Source: Brevundimonas sp. MYb52
GTDB lineage: Bacteria > Pseudomonadota > Alphaproteobacteria > Caulobacterales > Caulobacteraceae
Direction: 5' to 3'
DNA: 64,000 nucleotides
NCBI RefSeq assembly: GCF_002979535.1
Contig: NZ_PCPB01000006.1
Location: 114,690-178,689 of the forward strand
Position 1 is the stretch's first letter. Every line of letters begins with the position of its first letter. Shown here one piece after another: positions 17,295-26,525 of the stretch. The position numbers and the translations under genes are program-made. The notes under the pieces were generated by a model, which was not told the origin of the DNA, did not search any database, and saw nothing but the letters and a program-made list of their open reading frames with translations.

Positions 17295-20111
17295 ATGAAA
17301 CTTCGCCTACTGCTGAGCACGGCCCTGTTGCCGCTCACCCTTGCCGTGGCCGCCCAGGCCGCCGACGTCGCGCCGAGCGCTGTGATCGAGCCGGCGGGCG
17401 ACGGCGTGATCGGCCGCGTCGTCGATGCCGGCGGCGCGCCTCTGCCGGGCGCAGAGATCGTTGATCGCGGCACAGGCCGTCGTGTGGTCAGCAACACCCA
17501 GGGCGAATTCATCCTGAACGGCGTCTCGGGCCGGGTCGAACTGGACGTGCGCTATATCGGCCTACCTTCGGTCAGCCAGACGGTGGTGGCTACGCCGGGG
17601 CGTCTGACCTCGGTGACGGTGACGCTGGGCGGCGGCGACGTGACCACGGTCGCGGACGTGGTGGTGACCGGGGTCATCACCGAGGGCGTGGCCCGTTCGC
17701 TGAACCAGCAGAAGAACGCCGACGGCACCATCAACGTGCTGTCGGCCGACGCCATCGGCCGCTATCCCGACCCGAACGTGGCGGAATCGCTGCAGCGCGT
17801 GCCGGGCATCGCCATCCAGCGCGACCAGGGCGAGGGCCGCTATATCAACGTGCGCGGCGCGCCGTCGGCCTTCACCGCCGTCTCGGTGGACGGCGTGACC
17901 GTTCCGGCGGTCGATCCGGGCACGCGCGCGGTCGACCTGGACACCCTGCCCAGCGACATCGTCGCCAACATCGAGGTCTCCAAGACCCTGTTGCCGAGCC
18001 AGGACGCCGACTCCATCGCCGGCGCGGTCAACATCAAGACCCGCTCGGCCTTCGATCGGCGCCGCCTGGCCATCAGCGGCTATGCGGGCGGCAGCTACAA
18101 CGATTACGGCGGCGAGGACATTCGCGCGGGCGCCACGGCCTCGAACGTCTTCGGCGCGGACCAGACCTTCGGCGGCCTGTTGTCCTATTCCTACTCCAAG
18201 ACCAACCGCCGTCCTGACAACGTCGAGTCGGGCTGGACCAAGATGAAGACGCCCGAAGGCGGCGAAGTCTTCGCCCTCGAGGAAAGCCTGTTCAAGGACT
18301 ATGAGACCGAGCGCACCCGCCAGTCGGTCAACGGGGCGCTGGAATTCCGGCCCTCAGACACGCTCAGGGCCTGGGTCCGCGGCTCATTCGCCCAATTCGA
18401 GGACGACGAATACCGCAACCAGCTGCTGCTGACCTATGACGAAGGCAGCCTTCAGGCCGGCGCGACCGACCGCAAGGCGACCTTCGACGAGGTGACGGTC
18501 GAACGTCAGCTGCGTCACCGCACCCAGAAGAACGAGATCCTGACCCTGACGACCGGGGCCGAGCGCATCTTCGGCAACGGCGCGGTGTGGGACGCCAGCC
18601 TGTCCTGGGCCAGCAGCGAGCAGACCTATCCCAACCGCAACGAGCTGCTGTTCCGCTCGCGGACCAAGCCGTCGGTCACCTATGATTTCACCGGCGACCA
18701 TTATGAGCCGACCTATTCGATCTTCACGACCGGCGAGCACCTGGACGCGGCGCAGTACCGCTTCCGCGAGAACGCCTTCCGCTCCAGCACGACCGAGCAG
18801 GAAGAGCTGACCTTCCAGACCAATTTCGAGCTGCCCTCGGTCATCGGCGGCCGCGAGGTCACCTGGAAGTTCGGCGGCAAATACCGCACCCGCGACGTCT
18901 CGGCCGACGAGGACCGCTTCCGCAGCCGTGACGCCGCCCATGCGCCGTCGCAGTCCTACGCCGACCTGCTGACGGGTTCGGACTCGCGCAACTACGACTA
19001 CCTGCTGGGCAAGACGTTCAACAACGGCCTGGTGGACGACTACTTCGGCCAGATGCGCCCGCTGTCGCCGATCCGTCCGGCGGATTCCATCGTCGCCGAC
19101 TATACGGCCAAGGAAGACATCCTGTCGGCCTACGCCCAGGGCCGCCTCGACATCGGCGCGACCAACGTCATCTTCGGCCTGCGCGTCGAGAACACCCAGT
19201 TCGAGGGCGAGGCCGCCAGCCTGATCGATAACGACGGCACCAAGCCCTATGACATGGCGCGGGTCGATCGCGACGACACCGAGTTCTTCCCCAACCTGAC
19301 GGTCCGCCACAGCTTCTCGGACAATCTGATCGGCCGCTTCGCCCTGACGCGCTCGATCTCGCGTCCCGAGTTCAACCAGATCGTCCCGCGTCGTATCGAA
19401 GAAACCGACGGCACGGACGTCTCGTATGAGATCGGCAACCCGGACCTGCAGCCGACGCTGTCGAACAACATCGACTTCGGGCTGGAGTACTACTTCGCCT
19501 CGCTGGGCGTGGTGTCGGCCAACGCCTTCTACAAGGATCTGACCGACTATCGCTACATCCTCAAATATGAGGACAAGGTGACGATCGACGGGAACGAGTT
19601 CGACGCCGAGTTCGAGACCCCGATCAACGCCCCCAACGGTCACTTGATGGGTCTGGAGCTGAACTGGCAGCAGAAGTTCGGCTTCCTGCCTGGCTGGGCC
19701 TCGGGCTTCGGCGTCTTCGCCAACTACACCTGGACCGATGCCGAGATCGAAACGGCTCAGGCCTACAGCGGCCGCAACAAGTTCTCTCTGCCCGGCCAGT
19801 CGGAGAACAACTACAACCTGGCCCTCTTCTACGAGATGGCCGGTTTCAGCGCGCGCCTCAGCTACACCAAGCGCAGCGACTATCTGGAAGAGATCAACGC
19901 CGATGATCCCGACTTCGACCTGTTCGTCGAGGGCCGCGAGCAACTGGACTTCACCGCCTCCTACGACTTCGGCAATGGGGTCGAGGTGTTCGGCGAGGCC
20001 AAGAACCTGACCGACTCGGCGGGCGTCCGCTACTACGGCTCGCGCGAGCGGACCTATGAGTATGAGAAGTTCGGCTACAACGTCTTCATGGGCGTGCGCT
20101 TCAAGTACTGA
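17295..20111 (+). CDS. TonB-dependent outer-membrane receptor with N-terminal carboxypeptidase-like domain
   Basis: About 938 residues. The signal peptide is MKLRLLLSTALLPLTLAVAAQA. A CarboxypepD-regulatory-like domain follows (IGRVVDAGGAPLPGAEI), then a plug domain (near NVAESLQRVPGIAIQRDQGEGRYINVRG) and a 22-strand barrel ending in the aromatic VRFKY. This architecture belongs to the Caulobacter-type receptors for sugars or oligomers, but the ligand cannot be told. No TonB or degradative genes lie nearby. I favour ATG 17295, with GGGGA eight bases upstream; ATG 17286 is an alternative. A terminator follows. Confidence 0.9.
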   Translation: MKLRLLLSTALLPLTLAVAAQAADVAPSAVIEPAGDGVIGRVVDAGGAPLPGAEIVDRGTGRRVVSNTQGEFILNGVSGRVELDVRYIGLPSVSQTVVATPGRLTSVTVTLGGGDVTTVADVVVTGVITEGVARSLNQQKNADGTINVLSADAIGRYPDPNVAESLQRVPGIAIQRDQGEGRYINVRGAPSAFTAVSVDGVTVPAVDPGTRAVDLDTLPSDIVANIEVSKTLLPSQDADSIAGAVNIKTRSAFDRRRLAISGYAGGSYNDYGGEDIRAGATASNVFGADQTFGGLLSYSYSKTNRRPDNVESGWTKMKTPEGGEVFALEESLFKDYETERTRQSVNGALEFRPSDTLRAWVRGSFAQFEDDEYRNQLLLTYDEGSLQAGATDRKATFDEVTVERQLRHRTQKNEILTLTTGAERIFGNGAVWDASLSWASSEQTYPNRNELLFRSRTKPSVTYDFTGDHYEPTYSIFTTGEHLDAAQYRFRENAFRSSTTEQEELTFQTNFELPSVIGGREVTWKFGGKYRTRDVSADEDRFRSRDAAHAPSQSYADLLTGSDSRNYDYLLGKTFNNGLVDDYFGQMRPLSPIRPADSIVADYTAKEDILSAYAQGRLDIGATNVIFGLRVENTQFEGEAASLIDNDGTKPYDMARVDRDDTEFFPNLTVRHSFSDNLIGRFALTRSISRPEFNQIVPRRIEETDGTDVSYEIGNPDLQPTLSNNIDFGLEYYFASLGVVSANAFYKDLTDYRYILKYEDKVTIDGNEFDAEFETPINAPNGHLMGLELNWQQKFGFLPGWASGFGVFANYTWTDAEIETAQAYSGRNKFSLPGQSENNYNLALFYEMAGFSARLSYTKRSDYLEEINADDPDFDLFVEGREQLDFTASYDFGNGVEVFGEAKNLTDSAGVRYYGSRERTYEYEKFGYNVFMGVRFKY

Positions 20112-20135
20112 TCGGCGTCGAACGCCAGGATATTG

Positions 20136-20165
20136 AAGGGCCGGGCGGCGACGCCCGGCCCTTTT
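20136..20165 (+). terminator. Terminator of the TonB receptor gene
   Basis: AGGGCCGGGCG, loop GCGA, CGCCCGGCCCT, then TTT. The stem is perfect and G+C-rich and lies 25 bases after the stop codon. Confidence 0.93.
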
Positions 20166-20303
20166 GCGTTCAGCTTTGGCTTTGGTCGGCATGGCCCCCG
20201 GCGCAATCCGGGCCTATATGGAGCCTGGCGGTTGACCCCGCCGGGGTCGGCGCTAGTGTCCGCGCCGCTTCCTTCCCTGCGCCAGACCGATCAGAGGACT
20301 TCC

Positions 20304-21719
<1,416 letters not shown>

Positions 21720-21725
<6 letters not shown>

Positions 21726-21734
21726 GGCTTAGGC
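21720..21734 (+). repeat. Inverted repeat spanning the lpd stop codon
   Basis: GCCTAAG, G, CTTAGGC: a 15-base perfect dyad whose left arm contains the TAA stop. It is one of three gene ends in the window built this way. Confidence 0.55.
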
Positions 21735-21752
21735 TTTCAGCCCGAACGCATC

Positions 21753-21784
21753 ACGGCGCGCTCCGCAGGGGGCGCGCCGTTTTC
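21753..21784 (+). terminator. Terminator of lpd
   Basis: ACGGCGCGC, loop of about ten bases, GCGCGCCGT, then TTTT. It lies 27 bases past the stop codon. Confidence 0.88.
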
Positions 21785-21857
21785 GTTTGGGGGGGAGCGG
21801 TCGCAGCGAGTGTCTTTGATGGGGGGATTGCCGACATTGCCGAAGTTAGTGGGCGGT

Positions 21858-22049
21858 ATGTCTAGTCATCAGAAATCGGTTGCCCGGAAACCGCCGCAGG
21901 GTTGGTCGTTCACGATAACCGAAGTCAGCAATGGCATGTATCGAGTGAGGGGCGTCGGGCCAGACGGGGTGGCCATAGAGCGACACGGCACGGACGATGA
22001 TGCGTTGCTCTTTCAGTTGATTGAGGACGCCGAAAAGCTGTCCATGTGA
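21858..22049 (+). CDS. Possible small protein, function unknown
   Basis: A 63-residue frame starting MSSHQKSVARKPPQGW; a GTG at 21810 would add 16 residues. The middle (WSFTITEVSNGMYRVRGVGPDGVAIERHGTD) alternates like a short beta sheet and ends in an acidic helix. There is no membrane segment and I do not recognise a family. Codon use is less G+C-rich than in neighbouring genes. It sits between the lpd terminator and the MarR regulator, at the edge of an accessory-looking patch. The coding call rests only on frame and composition. Confidence 0.45.
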   Translation: MSSHQKSVARKPPQGWSFTITEVSNGMYRVRGVGPDGVAIERHGTDDDALLFQLIEDAEKLSM

Positions 22050-22134
22050 ACCGCTGCAACGGGTGGTTAGCGGACGTCGGTTCTGGCCCTGAGCACGTTC
22101 ACTCGTCGCCTATCGCTGACAGGTCGCTGAAATT

Positions 22135-22166
22135 ATGCGCAGTCTATTGCGCAATACCCTGCGCAT
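22135..22166. promoter_or_regulatory. Nested 32-bp dyad, candidate operator of the MarR-type regulator
   Basis: Outer arms ATGCGCAG (22135-22142) and CTGCGCAT (22159-22166) are perfect reverse complements, and the inner TATTGCGCAATA (22145-22156) is a perfect palindrome with exactly the same centre. Thus 28 of 32 positions are symmetric. It ends 15 bases before the regulator's ATG, the usual place for an autoregulatory MarR operator. Confidence 0.65.
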
Positions 22167-22181
22167 TAGTATGACGCAGGA

Positions 22182-22688
22182 ATGATCCATCGAGATTTCT
22201 ACGACACCGCAATCGTGCGGAAGGCCTACACGGCCAAGAAGCTGCTGGACCTCGCCTTCCTGATTCAGAACCAGGTGACGAAGGTCTACGTCCGCAACGG
22301 AATGGTCTTTCCTGTCTCCTGCTCGTCCACACTGCTGCATCTCAGCAAGAATGGACCGGCTTCCGTGACAGAGGTCGCCCGCGCGTTGGAACACCCTCAC
22401 CAGACGGTGGCGCAACACCTCGCCACGCTCAGCAAGCTCCACGTCATCGAAAAGCGAACCGACGCCGCCGACCGTCGACGCACCGAGTATTTTCTGACCG
22501 AGTTCGGCACGGCGCAGGCCGGCCTTCTGCATCAGTACAATGTCGAAGCGGCCGCCGTTTTCGAGGGTCTGGACACCGACATCGACGCCGACCTCGGCGA
22601 TCTTCTGGACCGCGCCATGGCGGCGCTCAATGCTCGGCCGATGGACGATCGCTTCGAACTTCCCCAATCGCCTGGAGATCAATCGTGA
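22182..22688 (+). CDS. MarR-like winged-helix transcriptional regulator
   Basis: A 168-residue protein with a winged-helix domain at about 48-110: SSTLLHLSKNGPASVTEVAR, recognition helix near EHPHQTVAQHLATLSKL and a wing with basic residues (EKRTDAADRRRTEYFLTEFG). Helices on both sides would dimerise, as in MarR regulators. The ATG follows GCAGGA closely. The stop overlaps the GTG start of the beta-lactamase-like gene as GTGA, so regulator and hydrolase are translated together. It probably represses its own operon through the dyad just upstream; the inducer is unknown. Confidence 0.8.
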   Translation: MIHRDFYDTAIVRKAYTAKKLLDLAFLIQNQVTKVYVRNGMVFPVSCSSTLLHLSKNGPASVTEVARALEHPHQTVAQHLATLSKLHVIEKRTDAADRRRTEYFLTEFGTAQAGLLHQYNVEAAAVFEGLDTDIDADLGDLLDRAMAALNARPMDDRFELPQSPGDQS

Positions 22689-23920
22689 GAAAATTCCTCA
22701 TCGCCCTGGGCGTCATTCTGGCAGCCCTGCTGGTCTATTGGCTTGCTTCACCCAAACAGTTGCTGCGGTCCGAAAGCACGCAGGACTTTGCCGACTTCGT
22801 GCCCGCCATGATGGAGGAAGAGGCGATCCCAGGCTTGGCCATCGCGGTCGTGAGAGATCACCAGGTCGTCCACATGCAGGGCTACGGGTTCGCCGACGTG
22901 GAAGCGCGCAAGCCGATGACCGCCGAAACTCCCATGAACATTGCGTCCATCAGCAAGCCCATATTGGGGATCGTCCTGCTGCAGCTTCACGACAAGGGGC
23001 TGCTGGATCTGGACGCCGACATCAACGCCATGCTGCCCTTCCGGGTGAACAATCCCAATGCCGACGGCCAGGCGATATCCATTCGCCAACTTGCGACCCA
23101 TACATCCGGCATCGCAGACTTCTATGTAGTCTCGGACTACCAGAAGGGGGCGGACTCGCCGACGCCTCTGGTCGATCACCTTCGCGGCCTCCTGACGCCA
23201 GAAGGCGCACGCTATGAAGGCGGCGCGCACTACCTCACGACGGCGCCTGGAGCCGAACGCGAGTACAGCAACCTTGGCGCCGGTGTCGCCGGCGCCGTAG
23301 CCGAGACCGTCGGGCGCGCGCCCTTGGCCGCGCTAGCCAAGACGAACGTGTTCGAGCCTCTCGGGATGACGAACTCTTCCTGGCTTCTGGCTGACTATCG
23401 CCCTGGTGAGCTGGCGACCCGATACGACGTGGTGCAGTGCCTTCCCCTCACCGGTCTCTGCGCAAGCACGGAACAACCGAAGCGCAACTTCCTCATCCGC
23501 AAGATCTTCCGCCCCGCCAGCAGCGACCGTCACTTTGCAACCTATCCCCAGTTCGGGAACCCCAACTACCCGGACGGCGGCGTGAACGCGTCGGCACGGG
23601 ATCTGACCTTGCTGGCCCAGAGCATGCTGGCGGGAGGAAAGACGCGCAGCGGCCACCTGCTCTCCACCGCCTCTTTCGATGAGATGCTGAAACTACAACT
23701 GCCGCCCAGCATCGACGATCGGCAGCGCTTCTTCTGGCGGGATCGCAACGGGCTCATCGGCCATGCAGGTTCGGACCAGGGTGTTTACACCAGCCTCTAT
23801 TTTGATCCGGCGAGGGGAAACGCCATCGTCGTCCTGATGAACCGCACGCCCGATGTGCAGACCGAGCAAGCGATGGCCCGTCTCTTCGATCGCATCAACC
23901 GGGACTTGCTGCGTCCGTGA
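22685..23920 (+). CDS. Serine beta-lactamase / DD-peptidase-like hydrolase (class C/esterase family)
   Basis: A 411-residue protein with an N-terminal membrane helix (about 4-20) and a periplasmic hydrolase domain. The motifs are S88-I-S-K91, Y194-S-N196 and H360-A-G in place of KTG. This pattern fits the PF00144 group, which includes AmpC, EstB-like esterases and D-aminopeptidases; HAG at the third box argues against assuming beta-lactam resistance. It starts with GTG inside the regulator's stop. Of the first 38 codons 27 end in G or C, lower than core genes here, hinting at later acquisition. Substrate unknown. Confidence 0.85.
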   Translation: MRKFLIALGVILAALLVYWLASPKQLLRSESTQDFADFVPAMMEEEAIPGLAIAVVRDHQVVHMQGYGFADVEARKPMTAETPMNIASISKPILGIVLLQLHDKGLLDLDADINAMLPFRVNNPNADGQAISIRQLATHTSGIADFYVVSDYQKGADSPTPLVDHLRGLLTPEGARYEGGAHYLTTAPGAEREYSNLGAGVAGAVAETVGRAPLAALAKTNVFEPLGMTNSSWLLADYRPGELATRYDVVQCLPLTGLCASTEQPKRNFLIRKIFRPASSDRHFATYPQFGNPNYPDGGVNASARDLTLLAQSMLAGGKTRSGHLLSTASFDEMLKLQLPPSIDDRQRFFWRDRNGLIGHAGSDQGVYTSLYFDPARGNAIVVLMNRTPDVQTEQAMARLFDRINRDLLRP

Positions 23921-23989
23921 ATCCGATAGGCGTACTTCGCCAAGGGGCTACTCTGAGTTAGCTGCGACTGTTCGGGCTTGGCAACACTC

Positions 23990-24046
23990 ATGTCCGCAAT
24001 GGGTCGATTGCGGTCCTGGGTTTCGGCGCCGAAAGCGGACATTGGC
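23990..24046 (+). repeat. Diverged direct repeat, copy A
   Basis: About 55 bases beginning GTCCGCAATGGGTCG and ending CGGACATTGGC, with a GTCCG...CGGAC dyad at its ends. Copy B at 24518-24572 lies in the same orientation and matches at roughly three quarters of positions. The two copies bracket the small minus-strand gene at 24099-24491. Confidence 0.6.
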
Positions 24047-24098
24047 CGTCCGGCTCGAAAGCGGCCGCCGTCAATGTCCGCTAAGGGGGGAGCGGGCG

Positions 24099-24491
24099 TT
24101 AGCGAACTTCCCATCGGGCAAAGGCGTAATAGCTGTCGCCAGGCGCAGGCACATTGCCATCGGCGCCCTGCGCAATCGCCCTGAGCTGGACACGTGTCGC
24201 CCATGCTCCGAACGGAGACTGCGGTTCCGACTCATCAATAAGACTGCAGGCAGTAGTCACGCCGCTTTCGCCGAGATCGCATTTCAACAATGCCCATCCT
24301 TTGCCGACCTGATCGATGGGGGCTGTCGTTAACAGGCGTTGTGGCACCCGCCCCTTGACCTCAGCAGGGCACCACAGCCGTGATCCCGCAATCGGATCAC
24401 GCTCGGACCGTTCACAAACGACAGGTTCAGGCCGCACCGCAACGGGCATGGTCGATTGGCTAAAGGCCAAGAACATCGTGGCGATAATCAT
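24099..24491 (-). CDS. Small secreted protein with TonB C-terminal-like domain, function unknown
   Basis: A 130-residue protein starting MIIATMFLAFSQSTMPV, which looks like a signal peptide, with AGGAAAG ten bases upstream of the ATG. The C-terminal half (GKGWALLKCDLGESG, TTACSLIDESEP, FGAWATRVQL) resembles the paired-cysteine TonB_C-like domain seen in many small exported proteins of this group; other cysteines lie in VVCERSE and RLWCPAEV. The longer frame upstream to 24674 has no support. It lies between two diverged direct repeats, and its role is unknown. Confidence 0.6.
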   Translation of the reverse strand: MIIATMFLAFSQSTMPVAVRPEPVVCERSERDPIAGSRLWCPAEVKGRVPQRLLTTAPIDQVGKGWALLKCDLGESGVTTACSLIDESEPQSPFGAWATRVQLRAIAQGADGNVPAPGDSYYAFARWEVR

Positions 24492-24517
24492 CGGCTTTCC
24501 TATCGCCTGGTCGCCAA

Positions 24518-24572
24518 CGTCCGCAACGGGTCGTAAGCGTTCATCGGTTCCCACACCGAGAACGGACCTGGC
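24518..24572 (+). repeat. Diverged direct repeat, copy B
   Basis: Begins GTCCGCAACGGGTCG and ends ACGGACCTGGC; partner of the copy at 23990-24046. The remaining 100 bases up to the SDR at 24673 contain no feature I can support. Confidence 0.6.
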
Positions 24573-24672
24573 TTCAAGCACGGTGCTCGAGTTTTCTCGA
24601 CTTGGCCTCGCAATCGATGGTGCGCGTGACCATGTCGGAGGCTGACCCCTTCCACGACACCGGATCACCCTC

Positions 24673-25464
24673 ATGGACCTTCAACTCACCGGCAAGCGCG
24701 CCCTGATCTGCGGCGGCTCCAGCGGCCTGGGACGGGCGGTGGCGACGGCTCTGGTGGCCGAAGGGGCGCACGTGGCCCTGCTGTCGCGCGATGCGGTCAA
24801 GCTGCAGGCTGTGGCCGACGAGTTGAACGCCATGGGGCCGGGCAAGGCCGTGATCGCCCCCGCTGATCTGGCCGATCATGCGGGCCTGCTGAAGGCGGTG
24901 GATGTGGCCGAAGCCGCTCTGGGCGGGCCGATCGAGATTTTGCTGAACAATACCGGCGGGCCGCCGCCGTCGGGCGTCAACGGGCTGGAGCCGTCCGTCT
25001 GGCGCGATCATTTCGAGTCCATGGTGCTGTCGGTCTTCCGTCTGACCGACCGGGTGCTGCCGGGGATGAGGTCCATGGGCTGGGGGCGCATTCTCAACGT
25101 CGCCTCCATCACCGTGATCGAGCCGGTCGGGACGCTGGGCGTGTCTAACACCCTGCGCGCCTCGGTGGCGGCCTGGGCCAAGACCCTGGCGGGCGAGGTC
25201 GCGGCCAATGGCGTGACCGTCAACACCCTGCTGCCGGGCCGCATCGACACGCCGCGCATCGAGCGTCTGGACGCCGCCCGCGCCGCCGCCACCGGGGTCG
25301 AACCCGCCGAGGCGCGTGCGGAATCGGTGAAATCCATCCCCGCCGGACGTATCGGCGCGACCGAGGAGTTCGGGGCCGTCGCCGCCTTCCTGGCCAGCCC
25401 TCTGGCGGGCTATGTCACGGGATCGCTGATCCGCGTGGACGGCGGGGCGGTCAAGGCGATCTGA
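24673..25464 (+). CDS. Atypical SDR lacking the catalytic Tyr and Lys (BKR-like)
   Basis: A 263-residue short-chain dehydrogenase homologue. The cofactor motif is GGSSGLG and the central strand motif is NNTGGPPPSG in place of NNAG. The catalytic serine S145 is kept (NVASITV), but thirteen residues on, where Tyr is expected, the sequence is S158-N-T-L-R162, so Tyr becomes Ser and Lys becomes Arg. The rest of the fold, including the end VTGSLIRVDGG, is intact. This pattern is known from a BKR-like SDR subgroup without the usual tetrad. The gene is monocistronic and overlaps the convergent aspartyl protease gene by 14 bases. Confidence 0.85.
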   Translation: MDLQLTGKRALICGGSSGLGRAVATALVAEGAHVALLSRDAVKLQAVADELNAMGPGKAVIAPADLADHAGLLKAVDVAEAALGGPIEILLNNTGGPPPSGVNGLEPSVWRDHFESMVLSVFRLTDRVLPGMRSMGWGRILNVASITVIEPVGTLGVSNTLRASVAAWAKTLAGEVAANGVTVNTLLPGRIDTPRIERLDAARAAATGVEPAEARAESVKSIPAGRIGATEEFGAVAAFLASPLAGYVTGSLIRVDGGAVKAI

Positions 25465-26458
25465 CCTGGGGCGGCCGCCTCAGCAGGTCGCCGAAGGTGA
25501 TGCGGGACTGGCCGTAGTCCAGGGTGATGCGATCGAACCGCATCAGGATGTCGGCCCCCAGCAACAAGGCGGGCTGTTCGCTCAGACCCAGGACCTGAAA
25601 GGCGTGCAGATCGCCGAACAGCAGGGGTGTGACGCCCATCTCGCGGCGCGCCAGCCGCAGGTTGGACACAGATCCGCTATGGACCATCAGCGACTGGCCG
25701 ATGACGCCATAGACGCGGATGGTTTGGCGCGGCGTGGGACCGACCTGAGCATCGACGGCGCGCATCAGCGCCAGGTTGGCGATTGAATACTGGGCGCCGC
25801 TGTCGACGAAGGCCACAGCCGGCACGCCGTCGACTTCGATATGGGTCAGGAACAGTTGGCCGAAACGGCCGCTGCGCACCGGTGTGATGTCGGTGCGCAA
25901 CCGGCTGGCCACGCCGACGGCGACGCCCCGCGCAATCACGTCGGGTCCAGAGGGCGCCAGCATGATCCGCCGTTGGCGCAACAGCAGGGTCAGTCGAAAG
26001 CGCGACAGGACGTCCAGCCCCAGCAGTCCGTCGGCGCCCAGGACCTCGTAGGGAAAGACCGGCGGCGTCATGTGGGTGAAACGCCGGCCCGAGAAATCCA
26101 GTCGAGGCAGCTCGACTGTCTGGACCACCTCCGCCGCCGTGATGCCGTGGACCAGAACCGGCGGGCCGGGAGCCAGGTTCAGTTCGGCGGCCAGGCGGTC
26201 GGAAATGGCGGTGCGCTCGGCTCCCGTGTCGATGACGAACAGAGGCTCGCGCAGGCTGCCCACGTTCACCTTGACGCCCATGCGCGTCAGCAGGTTCTCC
26301 AACAGTCGGGCGGCTTCGTCGGGTTCGGGCGGCGGCGAGGGGGTCACAGGGTCTTGCGCGCCGACCAGGCCGGGCAGGGCGAACGCCGCTGCGCCGCCCG
26401 CGCCCAGGGTCAGCGCCGCGCGCCGCGAAGGGTGACCGATCGATCCTGTTTCACGCAA
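25451..26458 (-). CDS. Exported retropepsin-like aspartyl protease with two domains
   Basis: A 335-residue protein with a twin-arginine-type leader (RRAALTLGAGGAAAFALPGLVGA). Two retroviral-type aspartyl protease domains follow: the first has FVIDTGAERTAIS with its partner LLGLDVLSRF, the second AFVDSGAQYSIAN with LLGADILMRF. Retropepsins are normally dimers of one domain, so this single chain could form its own active site from DTG and DSG. It probably acts in the periplasm. It overlaps the end of the SDR gene by 14 bases; upstream lies the convergently unrelated xerC. Substrate unknown. Confidence 0.85.
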   Translation of the reverse strand: MRETGSIGHPSRRAALTLGAGGAAAFALPGLVGAQDPVTPSPPPEPDEAARLLENLLTRMGVKVNVGSLREPLFVIDTGAERTAISDRLAAELNLAPGPPVLVHGITAAEVVQTVELPRLDFSGRRFTHMTPPVFPYEVLGADGLLGLDVLSRFRLTLLLRQRRIMLAPSGPDVIARGVAVGVASRLRTDITPVRSGRFGQLFLTHIEVDGVPAVAFVDSGAQYSIANLALMRAVDAQVGPTPRQTIRVYGVIGQSLMVHSGSVSNLRLARREMGVTPLLFGDLHAFQVLGLSEQPALLLGADILMRFDRITLDYGQSRITFGDLLRRPPQVRSP

Positions 26459-26525
26459 CGGCCTATCTCCGCGCCGCGATCAATCCCCGCACGGAGAATA
26501 GGCGCCGTTCGCGGTCGCTGGATAG

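Noticed and set aside
16982..17512. Minus-strand frame containing GRGDSNARP-like sequence
   Set aside because: False translation of the tRNA-Gly complement; extends into the TonB receptor gene.
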